From positions 106,637 through 170,636 of the forward strand of contig NZ_JAGSOV010000041.1 of NCBI RefSeq assembly GCF_023898865.1: a stretch of DNA of 64,000 nt, given 5' to 3'. This document shows, piece by piece, positions 9,167 to 16,233 of this stretch. Positions within the stretch are counted from its first letter, which is position 1, and each line of letters opens with the position of its first letter. Under the pieces are notes generated by a model that saw only the letters and a program-made list of their open reading frames with translations, made no database searches and was not told the origin of the DNA. This DNA is from Pseudonocardia humida (GTDB lineage: Bacteria; Actinomycetota; Actinomycetes; Mycobacteriales; Pseudonocardiaceae). A program made the position numbers and the translations under genes.

Positions 9167-9405
9167 CAGGTGGGGAGCACCCGGGCTGCGCCGCAGCGCA
9201 GGTGCTCGATCGGGCAGGGGGAATTGCGGGTCATCGCAGTCGCCTCCGTCAGGCATTCCGGAACAGAGGCTCGGCGCTTCCCCTCGCCGAGAACTACACC
9301 CATGTTAGGAGCCGGGCGCCGCCGTCGCCACCGAAGCGACCGGCGCGGATCCCACCGCGCGATCTGCCTGCGGACTCGGCGTCGGGGGCCCCTATCCTGA
9401 CCCGC

Positions 9406-9735
9406 GTGACTTGTCCCAAGTGCCACGGGCGGATGCGCACGGTCAACCGGCAGGGTCTGCAGATCGAGCAGTGCGAGAATTGCCGCGGGATCTTCCTCGA
9501 CCACGGCGAGCTGGAGCACATGCTCTCGGCCGAGGACCGCTTCTACGGCGCTTCGAGCTACGTGCCGCCGGGCGGCCACCGGGGCAAGCCCGATTCACCG
9601 CGCCCCTACCGCGGCGGTCACTCCGACTCGCCGCCCCCGTACCGGGGCGATCGCCGCGGCGGCCACTACCCGGACTCCCCGCGCCCGTACGGCAACCGCA
9701 AGCACAAGAGCTTCCTCGGCGACCTGTTCGGCTGA
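9406..9735 (+). CDS. TFIIB-type zinc-ribbon protein with Pro/Arg/Tyr-rich tail
   Basis: 109 aa starting at GTG 9406, apparently leaderless (a TATCCT-like -10 lies just upstream). The N-terminus has CPKCHGRM and CENCRGIFLDHGELEHML, the zf-TFIIB pattern. The remaining 60 residues are a low-complexity repeat of the type DSPRPYRGG, ending SFLGDLFG. Such proteins are small, probably nucleic-acid- or protein-binding; the function is unknown. It sits 3 bp upstream of the zinc-ribbon ATPase gene. Confidence 0.78.
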   Translation: MTCPKCHGRMRTVNRQGLQIEQCENCRGIFLDHGELEHMLSAEDRFYGASSYVPPGGHRGKPDSPRPYRGGHSDSPPPYRGDRRGGHYPDSPRPYGNRKHKSFLGDLFG

Positions 9736-9738
9736 GCG

Positions 9739-10368
9739 GTGAATCCGCTCGTCTGCACCCGGTGCGGAGCGCGGATCACCCCGGCGGCGCCGCTGGTGTG
9801 CCATGCCTGCGGCCACGAGCAGGAGTTCGTGCGGCAGCCCCTGTACTGCCTCATCGGGCCCAGCGGGACCGGCAAGTCGACGGTGGGCCGCGCGCTGCTG
9901 CCTTGGCTGGCCGACCGGTTCGTCGTCCTGGAGCAGGACGTCCTGTGGATCCCCGAGCTGCGGGACCCGACCGGGCACCACCGCGCGTTCCGCACGACGT
10001 GGCTGCGGCTCGCGGCGACGATCGGGCAGAGCGGCCGGCCCGTGCTGCTCTGCGGGACCGTCGTCCCGCCCGAGGTGGAACCGCTGCCCGAGCGCGCCCT
10101 CTTCGGCGAGGTCCACTACCTCGCGCTGACCTGCCGCGCGGACGTCCTCGCCGCGCGGCTGCGGGCGCGCCCGGCGTGGCGCGAGTGGGACGAGCCGCGC
10201 ATCGCCGAGATGCTCGAGTACGCCGCGTGGCTGGAGCGCGACGCGGCCACCCTGGACCCACCCGTCGACCTGCTCGACACCACCGAGCGACCGATCGAGG
10301 AGACCGCCGCGGCGGTGTGCGAGTGGCTCACCGCGCGCGGGCCGACCGGCCCGGGTCCCCGAGCTTGA
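9739..10368 (+). CDS. Zinc-ribbon P-loop ATPase/kinase-like protein
   Basis: 209 aa. The N-terminus has two CxxC pairs (CTRCG, CHACG), then a Walker A GPSGTGKST (residues ~39-47), VVLEQDVLW and a C-terminal helix bundle, resembling shikimate/gluconate-kinase-like P-loop proteins with a nucleoside-monophosphate-kinase fold. It follows the zinc-ribbon gene with a 3-bp gap, suggesting one operon. The zinc ribbon fused to a small kinase is unusual. The 3' end overlaps the convergent membrane-protein gene by about 40 bp. Confidence 0.7.
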   Translation: MNPLVCTRCGARITPAAPLVCHACGHEQEFVRQPLYCLIGPSGTGKSTVGRALLPWLADRFVVLEQDVLWIPELRDPTGHHRAFRTTWLRLAATIGQSGRPVLLCGTVVPPEVEPLPERALFGEVHYLALTCRADVLAARLRARPAWREWDEPRIAEMLEYAAWLERDAATLDPPVDLLDTTERPIEETAAAVCEWLTARGPTGPGPRA

Positions 10369-11299
10369 GGCACGTGGCGGAGCTCAGGTGCAGGGTCAGC
10401 GCGCTCAGCGCGGGGACCAGCACGAGGACGGGGGCGGCGGCGAGCAGCGGAGCCGCGGAACCGGCGAGGACCGCGATCCCCAGCGCCACGGCGCCCATGC
10501 CGCCCACGACGCCGAGCCGACGCATCGTCCGGGCGGTGGCGTCGAGCGCCGCCGAGGGCACCTGGCCGTCGTGCACCGCGTCGCGCACCTGCCGCACCGG
10601 GCGGACGAGCAGCAGGAACAGCGACATCGCGGTCGCCGCGGCGAGCACCGCGGGCAGGGCCGGCAGCGTCCCGGCACCCGGCGGCCACCAGACCACCTGC
10701 ACGACCACGATCAGCGCCGCGACAGCGGACACGGCGGCCAACGTGGTCGGCGCCCGGCGCAGCCTCCCCCGCACCCGCTCGCCCTCGCCGGGCGGGAGCA
10801 GGCGGGTGCCGGGGCCGTCGAGCTGCCGGTACGTCCAGCCGGCGTGGGCGTGGTCGAGCAGCAGCGACGCGCAGGGCAGGAGGCACAGCAGCGCGAGCAG
10901 CGGCGCGGGCGGCGGGCTGAACCCGACACGCAGCAGCCCGAACACCAGCGGGTAGTGGGCCAGGGCCACCGGCCAGCCGATGCGGTGCATCGCCACGACG
11001 TGCGCGTCGTCGGGGCCGCCCCGCCCGGGGCCGCGCCCGACGAGCGCGAGGGCGCGGCGCTGGCCGAGGAGGCGGCGGACCGACAGGACCTGGGCGAGCC
11101 CGAGCGCGGCCAGCCCGATGCCGAGCAGGACGGTGGAGACCCCGCCGGCGCCCCGGGGTCGGACGATCTCCGCGGCGCCGGGGCCGCCGATCAGCAGGAC
11201 CGCCAGGACGACGGTGGCCACGGCCACGGCGACGTGCCCGACGGCGAGCAGGGCGAGCACCGCCGTCGACGGGCGCGTGGCCTGCTGGGGCGCGGTCAC
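10328..11299 (-). CDS. Polytopic membrane protein linked to ESX-like genes
   Basis: 323 aa beginning GTG 11299, overlapping the upstream WXG-type gene by four bases (GTGA). Seven to eight hydrophobic segments are visible, for example VLALLAVGHVAVAVATVVLA and IGLAALGLAQVLSVRRLL. No recognised domain. Translational coupling to the EspC/WXG cassette suggests it acts with those proteins at the membrane. Confidence 0.65.
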   Translation of the reverse strand: MTAPQQATRPSTAVLALLAVGHVAVAVATVVLAVLLIGGPGAAEIVRPRGAGGVSTVLLGIGLAALGLAQVLSVRRLLGQRRALALVGRGPGRGGPDDAHVVAMHRIGWPVALAHYPLVFGLLRVGFSPPPAPLLALLCLLPCASLLLDHAHAGWTYRQLDGPGTRLLPPGEGERVRGRLRRAPTTLAAVSAVAALIVVVQVVWWPPGAGTLPALPAVLAAATAMSLFLLLVRPVRQVRDAVHDGQVPSAALDATARTMRRLGVVGGMGAVALGIAVLAGSAAPLLAAAPVLVLVPALSALTLHLSSATCLKLGDPGRSARAR

Positions 11300-12093
11300 T
11301 TGACGTGCCAATCGGTGTCGTCGCCGTCGGTGATGCTGCCGTCCCCGGAGATGGGGGTGGTGGAGCGGGGCCAGACACCGCCGGGGAACGCGGTGTCGTT
11401 GGAGAGCCGGCGCTCGATCTCGGCGCTGCGGGCCGCGGATTCGTTGGTGATGTCGGTCAGCGCGGTCCACGCGAAAGTGCCCGCGGTGGCGAAGGCGGTC
11501 AGGCCGGCGGCCACGAGCCCGATGCCGATGGGGGCGCCGACGACAGTGGGGGCGGACACGGCGGCCGAGACGATCGCGACGACGAGGCCGGCCACGGCGA
11601 CGCCGATCGCGACCCAGAAGCTCGCGATGGCGTTGGCGAGCTCCTCGAACGCGGCGCCGATCTCGTCGCCGGCGGCCTTGATCGCGGTCGTCGCGTCCTT
11701 CTGGGCGGGCAGGGTGAAGCGGTAGGCGTCGGCGGCCACACCGGACCAGCGGTCGTCGGCCGCGACCCCGTTGAAGGTGGCGAAGGCCCCGGCCCGGCTC
11801 GCCGCCGCGCCGATCTCGTTGGCCCACACCGCGCCGTAGCGGCGCAGAGCGGCGGGGTCGCCCCGGTAGGCGATCCACCCCCGCAGTTCCGCGACCTTCT
11901 CGTCGAAGGTGCGCTGCATGTCGGCGAGCGCGACGCGGACGCCGTCGGCGGCCCATCCGGGCAGTTGGTCGAGGACGGTGCTGACGCCGGCGGCGACGGC
12001 CCGGACCGTGGCCTCGGCCGTGGCGATGCCGGCTTCGATCTCGGCGATGATCCCGGCCAGTTCGTCGGCGGGATCGGTGACGGGTGCGCTCAT
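11296..12093 (-). CDS. WXG-type ESX/T7SS-related protein with hydrophobic C-terminus
   Basis: 265 aa from ATG 12093 with ribosome-binding site gaggagg. The N-terminal ~150 residues form a helical WXG100-like hairpin with the turn motif WSGVAADAYRFT. It continues in two hydrophobic helices around VAIGVAVAGLVVAIVSAAV and GIGLVAAGLTAFATAGTF. The architecture matches large WXG-containing proteins encoded beside EspC-like proteins. Central gene of a four-gene overlapping set (YbaB-like, EspC-like, this, membrane protein). Confidence 0.68.
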   Translation of the reverse strand: MSAPVTDPADELAGIIAEIEAGIATAEATVRAVAAGVSTVLDQLPGWAADGVRVALADMQRTFDEKVAELRGWIAYRGDPAALRRYGAVWANEIGAAASRAGAFATFNGVAADDRWSGVAADAYRFTLPAQKDATTAIKAAGDEIGAAFEELANAIASFWVAIGVAVAGLVVAIVSAAVSAPTVVGAPIGIGLVAAGLTAFATAGTFAWTALTDITNESAARSAEIERRLSNDTAFPGGVWPRSTTPISGDGSITDGDDTDWHVK

Positions 12094-12121
12094 CGGGAGC
12101 GGGCCTCCTCGGTGGGGTCCA

Positions 12122-12436
12122 TCAGTAGACGCCGGCCATGCGGTGGGCCCCGGCGGCCTCGTCGGACTCGTAGGCGTCAGCGGACTGGCGCAGTGCGATG
12201 GCGATGTCGTCGTAGTTGGCCGCACCGGCGGTGAGCAGCGCGGCGACCTTGATGCGGAGCTGCTCGTAGGAGGCGAGGACGGCCTGGCCGGCGAACGAGA
12301 ACGCCGCCGGCGGCAGCGCCATCGCCCCCGCCCGGCCGGCGGCGGAGCGGAGCTCCTCCGCGCCGCCGTCCCAGAGCTCGGCGTCGTCACGCAGGGCGTC
12401 CAGGGCGACCGTGATCTGAGCGGGCGTGGGAGCCAT
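12122..12436 (-). CDS. EspC/WXG100-like ESX secretion-associated protein
   Basis: 104 aa, all helical, with hydrophobic heptads and the C-terminal pattern RQSADAYESDEAAGAHRM, resembling the YxxxD-type export motif of EspC/CFP-10 partners. ATG 12436 overlaps the stop of the YbaB-like gene (TGATG) and a GAGGAGG site lies in front. Likely forms a heterodimer with the neighbouring WXG protein (inference from family). Confidence 0.68.
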   Translation of the reverse strand: MAPTPAQITVALDALRDDAELWDGGAEELRSAAGRAGAMALPPAAFSFAGQAVLASYEQLRIKVAALLTAGAANYDDIAIALRQSADAYESDEAAGAHRMAGVY

Positions 12437-13125
12437 CAGCGGCCTCCTCGAGGGTCGGCGGGTGGCGCGAACGGCGACCCGGCGGGGTTGCGGACGAGTA
12501 CGGCGACGAGGTCCGGACACCCCTCGAGCGCCTGCGCGGGCATGGCGGCGCACTGCTGCAGGGCCGTGCGCAACGCCGCGGTGATCCGGTGCTCGAGATC
12601 GGAGTCGATGGCGGCCCGGCGCCAGGCGGGGTCGAGCGTCAGATCGACGATCTGCCCGCCCAGCGTCTGGACCAGCACCGCTCGTCCCGGGCCGGACACG
12701 GTCCGCGGGGTCCGCATCAGGGCGGTGAGCTGCAGGCTGAACTCCCGCAGGTCCCGGAACGCCCGGCCCAGCTCCGCAACGGCCTCGCGCGTCGGCGGCG
12801 CCGCCGGGCGAACCGGGCGGTGCGCCGACCCCGGTGCGATGCCGGTGCCCGCGGCCCGCGGGGCGTCGGGCGTCGGGTGGTCGGCCGCCCAGGCCGCCAG
12901 GCGGGCGAGCGAGGCCACCCGGAACGCCTCGAGCACGGCCGGGCCGAGCCCGTCCGGTCCGACCGCGGGCCGCCACCCGCGGAGCAGTTCGAGCCGCGCG
13001 TCGGCGCCCGAGGCGTGCAGCACCACCCGCACCGTCCCGGACCCGCCTGCCCCCGCCGACCAGGAGGACCCCGGTGCGCGGGACGGCGGGATCGCAGCGG
13101 TACCGGAACTGGACGAGTAGGTCAC
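12436..13125 (-). CDS. YbaB/EbfC-like protein of ESX-type cassette
   Basis: 229 aa. The C-terminal portion GGQIVDLTLDPAWRR followed by a long helix resembles the YbaB DNA-binding-fold strand-helix seen in genes preceding EspC-like proteins. The N-terminal part (TVRVVLHASGADARLELL) may be a second degenerate copy. Assignment rests on weak similarity plus the conserved gene order, also seen at 57.2-57.9 kb. First gene of the cassette. Confidence 0.5.
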   Translation of the reverse strand: MTYSSSSGTAAIPPSRAPGSSWSAGAGGSGTVRVVLHASGADARLELLRGWRPAVGPDGLGPAVLEAFRVASLARLAAWAADHPTPDAPRAAGTGIAPGSAHRPVRPAAPPTREAVAELGRAFRDLREFSLQLTALMRTPRTVSGPGRAVLVQTLGGQIVDLTLDPAWRRAAIDSDLEHRITAALRTALQQCAAMPAQALEGCPDLVAVLVRNPAGSPFAPPADPRGGR

Positions 13126-13427
13126 GACGTCCCCCGAGGTGCTCGTGGAAGAGCGACGCTAACCACCGGCGCGCTCCGCCGAGGCCGGTTGCGGGAACCG
13201 GCCGACCTGCGCGGAACGCCCGCGCCGCCCGGGGTTCTCTGGTAGGGCCGGCCTACTCGACACGACATCCCCGCCGGCGACGACGGGCTGTGGTCGGTCT
13301 GTAGACGGTGCCGGCCTACCCGTGGACGACGGAGTTCAGTAGCGCCGGGAGACCCGGCCGCGCCGGGTGGGGTTCCGCCGAGCCGCGGCCCGGGGCCGGC
13401 CGTCGCGCTCCCGGACCACGGGACGGC
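13126..13427. other. Intergenic region
   Basis: About 300 bp between the ESX-like cassette and the CARDB gene. A short direct repeat ccggcctac occurs twice (near 13247 and 13311). No gene or convincing promoter seen; it should contain the promoter for the leftward ESX-like cassette. Confidence 0.4.
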
Positions 13428-13856
13428 CTACCGGACGTTGACCCGCACCGACTGCTCGTTGTCTCCCTCGTTGCGCTCGTGGACGTGGTTGTCGACGTCG
13501 ACGACGAAGGTCACCGTGTGGAAGCTGCCGGGGTCGTCGAAGGTGTGGGTGAACTGGCTGTTGCCGTTCAGCTTCGAGGATCCGCTCGGCACGTCCTGGT
13601 GGCTGCCGTAGGCTCCCACCTCCTGGCCGTCGACGAACCACTTGATGTTGAACCCGCCGCTGCCCTGACCGCCGGTGTTGCGGATGCCGGAGTCGAAGTA
13701 GACGCTCTGGCCGGCGACGACCGGTCGCTCGAACTGGATCGGTGTCGGTGAGAGCTCGGCCGGACGCGGCGCGGCGTCGGCCGTCGCCGGCACGGCGAGG
13801 AGGCCGAGCACAGCGACCGGGAGAGCGGCGAGCCGGCGGATCCGAACGGATGCCAC
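13428..13856 (-). CDS. Secreted CARDB-domain protein
   Basis: 142 aa from GTG 13856 with a strong aaggagat site. Residues 1-30 are a Sec signal peptide (RIRR then LAALPVAVLGLLAVPATADA). The mature part is one Ig-like CARDB domain: VAGQSVYFDSGIRNTGGQGSG, FVDGQEVG, then TVTFVVDVDNHVHERNEGDN. Such domains are adhesive or bind other proteins on the outside. No catalytic domain, so a small extracellular binding protein by inference. Confidence 0.82.
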   Translation of the reverse strand: MASVRIRRLAALPVAVLGLLAVPATADAAPRPAELSPTPIQFERPVVAGQSVYFDSGIRNTGGQGSGGFNIKWFVDGQEVGAYGSHQDVPSGSSKLNGNSQFTHTFDDPGSFHTVTFVVDVDNHVHERNEGDNEQSVRVNVR

Positions 13857-14061
13857 GTGGATCTCCTTCAGTGATCGTGCCCCGACTCTGTCGCGCACCG
13901 GGTGGTGGGCAGGGGTCGGGTCGACCGTGCGGACCGCTCCGTTACCCCATCGACACGATCGGCGGCTGCAGTCACGCTTTCGCCGCCGGCGCGGGTGCCG
14001 GCAACCACCCAAGGCCGATCCGCACAGACCCGTCGTGGGCGGGCCGAGGGCGGCCCGGGAT

Positions 14062-14545
14062 CAGCGCACGGAGCCCTGTCGGACCGCGAACGACTCGAGT
14101 GCGCCGTGCAGCGTCTCGGCGCCGGTGGCGCAGGTGCTCGACCCCGACGATCGGCACCAGCTCCGGGGCCAGCTCGGCGAACCGCTCGTCGACCAGAGCA
14201 CCGTTGTTGGTCAGCACGGTCACCTGTCCCACGCGGGCGGCCGCGGTGACGGCCGGTACCACGGCCGGCCGGGCGGTCATGCTCGCCCTCCTGACGCGTA
14301 CGAAGTCGTCGGCCGACACGGTCGTACCCAGCGCCGTGGACAGGGCGGCCAGGTAGTCGGCGCCGGTCGGGTACCGGCCCGCCTCGGCCTGCTCCTCACC
14401 GTCGAGGTGGTGCCACCACCGCCGGGCGAGCTCCGGCTCGGGCACGCCGGTCAGCTCGCTCATCGCGGCCATCCGGTGCGACCAGTCGTAGTCGTAGACG
14501 ACGCCGTCCATGTCGAACGCGAACAGCAGCGGCGCGTACTGAGAG
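14062..14545 (-). pseudogene. HAD-superfamily hydrolase remnant
   Basis: The frame contains FAFDMDGVVYDYDW (HAD motif I) and QVTVLTNNGALVDERFAE (motif II), so it is a HAD-IA phosphatase. No usable start codon lies upstream in frame: the ATG at 14511 begins after the catalytic first Asp. Near 14110 the frame breaks, because the expected C-terminus (GAETLHGALESFAVRQGSVR, stop at 14062) is in another frame. Two lesions indicate a pseudogene. Confidence 0.65.
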
Positions 14546-14821
14546 TATCGGCCTCCTGCCGCACAGCCGGACGTTCCCGTGCGTTGGGCGGGCGCGGGAA
14601 CTCATGCCCTCGTCGGGCCTCGCGAGCGGAAGGATGACGGGATCCCGCCACGCCGGTGGCCGGTCCGGCCCCTCCCGGTGGCGCGATCCACCGGCCGGCC
14701 GGGAAAGCTGGTGCACAACGGGGGATTCGCGGCTGCGGCGGGGGAGCGGTTATCTGCTCGCAGTTCTGCGCGGACCCCGGTAGGAATGGATTCCGATCGT
14801 CGCATCCGAGGGGGAGCCGCA

Positions 14822-15607
14822 GTGACCACCACCGAGCCGCAGGGCACGTTCGCGGCGTCCACGGCCAAGACGCTGGCGCAGATCGTGGCCGCCGAGAAGG
14901 GCGTCAAGTCCCGGGTCATGGCGCTCATCTCGCAGATGTACAAGAACATCCAGAAGGCCGGCGAGAAGGGTCCCATGGAGGGCATCTCGCGCACCTACCA
15001 GAAGCGTTTCGACGAGGGCGCGGAACTGCCTGCCGAGTACCGCAAGGTGCAGTTCACCGCCGAGGACCAGCTCACCCAGTTCGTGCAGGCGCTGCGCGGC
15101 CTGATGGACGTCACCGCGACCAAGGACCTGGCGAACACCCGGGCGAAGGCCACCGTCCGGGTGGGCGACACGGTGATCATCGAGGACGCGCCGCCGACCC
15201 TGCTGCTGTCGCTGGAGAAGCAGCTGACCGACCTGCGCACGTTCGTCGCGGCGCTGCCGGTGCTCGACCCGGCGACCGAGTGGACGTTCAACCCGGAGGC
15301 GGGCGCCTACGCGTCGCGGCCGGTGGGCACCACGCGCACCGAGAAGGAGCGCAGGGCGACGATCGTGGCCCCGGCCACCGACAAGCACCAGGCCCAGGTC
15401 GACATCGTCAACGTCGACGTCATCGTGGGCACCTGGAACACCGTGCGGTACTCCGGCTACATGGCGGGCGACCGGGTCAAGGAGCTGCTCGACCGGGTCG
15501 ACCGGCTCCTGCTCGCGGTCAAGTACGCCCGCGAGGAGGCCAACGCCTCCACCGAGGCGCAGCCGGTGCGGGTCGGCTCGACCGTGGCTACCTACCTGCT
15601 CGGGTAG
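14822..15607 (+). CDS. Conserved uncharacterised protein preceding the tRNA-like RNA array
   Basis: 261 aa from GTG 14822, ribosome-binding site gaggggga. Conserved-looking stretches: AAEKGVKSRVMALI (residues ~22-35), GISRTYQKRFDEG, the core LLLSLEKQLTDLRTFVAALP, TDKHQAQVDIVNVDVIVGTW, and the C-terminal KYAREEANAS. I recall an uncharacterised actinobacterial/phage family with this EKGVKS/LEKQLTDL/DKHQAQV pattern (a DUF; the number DUF7873 comes to mind but I cannot verify it). No enzyme motif, signal peptide or TM. It is soluble, mixed alpha/beta, possibly RNA-related given its position only 41 bp upstream, same strand, of tRNA-like structures. It lies between two pseudogenes yet is itself intact, suggesting selection. 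Confidence 0.6.
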   Translation: MTTTEPQGTFAASTAKTLAQIVAAEKGVKSRVMALISQMYKNIQKAGEKGPMEGISRTYQKRFDEGAELPAEYRKVQFTAEDQLTQFVQALRGLMDVTATKDLANTRAKATVRVGDTVIIEDAPPTLLLSLEKQLTDLRTFVAALPVLDPATEWTFNPEAGAYASRPVGTTRTEKERRATIVAPATDKHQAQVDIVNVDVIVGTWNTVRYSGYMAGDRVKELLDRVDRLLLAVKYAREEANASTEAQPVRVGSTVATYLLG

Positions 15608-15632
15608 TCCCCGGGTAGCCTCGCCGACAGGT

Positions 15633-15645
15633 CCACCACAGGTGG
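15633..15645 (+). other. Small hairpin between CDS and tRNA-like array
   Basis: CCACC-ACA-GGTGG forms a 5-bp stem, 25 bp after the stop codon of the upstream gene. Too short for a terminator on its own; it may be a processing or spacer hairpin. Confidence 0.4.
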
Positions 15646-15648
15646 GCA

Positions 15649-15729
15649 GTGTGGTCGGTCCACTGGGTGTGGGCGCCGCCCCCGCCTCGCGCCGGGGCGG
15701 AGGGGCCGGTTCGATCCCGGCACCACACG
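15649..15729 (+). ncRNA. tRNA-like RNA with expanded anticodon arm
   Basis: Acceptor strands GTGTGGT (15649-15655) and ACCACAC (15722-15728) pair 7/7. The T-arm is canonical: GCCGG, loop TTCGATC, CCGGC (15705-15721). A D-arm-like hairpin GTCC/GGGC (15658-15674) has GG in its loop. The anticodon arm is abnormal: CCGCCCC/GGGGCGG (15676-15682 with 15694-15700) makes a 7-bp stem with an 11-nt loop without a clear anticodon. Position 8 is C instead of U. No CCA is encoded. It folds like a tRNA elbow but probably does not decode. Confidence 0.6.
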
Positions 15730-15732
15730 CGA

Positions 15733-15754
15733 CCGCCCGGATGGCTCCGGGCGG
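15733..15754 (+). other. 9-bp GC-rich hairpin in tRNA-like array
   Basis: CCGCCCGGA and TCCGGGCGG are perfect complements around a TGGC tetraloop, directly after the first tRNA-like unit. No T-run follows. The 3' arm CGGGCGG can alternatively pair with CCGCCCG at 15894-15900 downstream of the first permuted unit, so it may be a switch between local and long-range pairing. Confidence 0.5.
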
Positions 15755-15794
15755 CAAACTCAGACTGAACGTCAGCGCACTCAGACTCATCCAG

Positions 15795-15867
15795 CCGGTG
15801 AGGTGGAGGTTCGAATCCTCCCCGGGGCACGCCATGCCCCGGTGGCCCAATCGGTAGAGGCAGCCGG
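15795..15867 (+). ncRNA. Circularly permuted tRNA-like RNA 1 (3' half precedes 5' half)
   Basis: 3' half: anticodon-stem strand CCGGT (15795-15799), 5-nt variable loop, canonical T-arm GGAGG-TTCGAAT-CCTCC (15805-15821), acceptor CCGGGGC (15822-15828), A73. A 6-nt spacer (CGCCAT) leads to the 5' half: acceptor GCCCCGG (15836-15842), TG, D-arm GCC-CAATCGGTAGA-GGC (15845-15861), A26, anticodon-stem GCCGG (15863-15867). Acceptor pairing is 7/7, anticodon stem 5/5 with one G-U. All tRNA parts are present exactly once but in permuted order. CTCAGA follows the 5' half at 15869 and also occurs before the 3' half at 15780 and 15759. The base at position 33 would be C, not U, so a decoding tRNA is doubtful. 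Confidence 0.65.
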
Positions 15868-15933
15868 TCTCAGATTCTCGCCCACACTTCAATCCGCCCG
15901 ACCACGTCGAATCGAGGTCGACCCGGCAACGCT

Positions 15934-16041
15934 TGTCCGATGCGGGTTCAACTCCCGTCGGGGGCTCGGGATCGTCGTACCCGACGATCCACGCACCACC
16001 CACGCCCACGCCCCCGTGCGTCTCAACGGCAGAGCGGGACA
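15934..16041 (+). ncRNA. Circularly permuted tRNA-like RNA 2
   Basis: 3' half: anticodon-stem strand TGTCC (15934-15938), 3-nt variable region, T-arm GCGGG-TTCAACT-CCCGT (15942-15958), acceptor CGGGGGC (15959-15965), T73. A 43-nt spacer containing a 9-bp hairpin follows. 5' half: acceptor GCCCCCG (16010-16016), D-arm with CTC-AACGGCA-GAG (16022-16034), anticodon-stem GGACA (16037-16041). Acceptor pairing 7/7 and anticodon stem 5/5. CTCAG occurs 3 nt after the stem, as in unit 1. The flanks CCCGG (15922-15926) and CCGGG (16055-16059) can also pair, which would close the open anticodon end with a helix. Confidence 0.6.
15969..15990 (+). other. 9-bp hairpin inside permuted unit 2
   Basis: GGATCGTCG and CGACGATCC pair perfectly around TACC. 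It lies in the spacer joining the 3' and 5' halves and would sit on the acceptor end of the folded RNA. It resembles the 15733-15754 hairpin in stem length and loop size. Confidence 0.55.
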
Positions 16042-16110
16042 TCCCTCAGTATGACCGGGACGATTAAACGTCGTCGACGTGTAAAACACATCGGGTACGC
16101 CGTTGCGCCC

Positions 16111-16180
16111 GTGGTCCCGTGCCGGACCACCGGCCTCGGCGGTCACAGGCGGGGCGTCCCAGGGAAGTGGGCGCCCCGCC
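16111..16180. terminator. Two consecutive strong hairpins ending the array
   Basis: Hairpin one: GTGGTCC/GGACCAC, loop CGTGCC (16111-16130). Hairpin two: GGCGGGGCG (16148-16156) with CGCCCCGCC (16172-16180), 15-nt loop. They stand between the tRNA-like array and the convergent hydrolase pseudogene and could terminate transcription from either side. No T-run is present. Confidence 0.5.
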
Positions 16181-16233
16181 GCACCGCCTCCGCGCCGTGC
16201 CCCGTACGGCCGGGCGGTGACCACGACGCGCGT

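Noticed and set aside
15608..16233. tmRNA (one- or two-piece) as explanation for the tRNA-like array
   Set aside because: There is no tag-peptide reading frame and no pseudoknot-like spacing. Unit 1's halves are only 6 nt apart and both D- and anticodon stems are present, unlike tmRNA.
15608..16233. Group I intron in a tRNA
   Set aside because: Intervening sequences (6-66 nt) are far too short and the half order is reversed.
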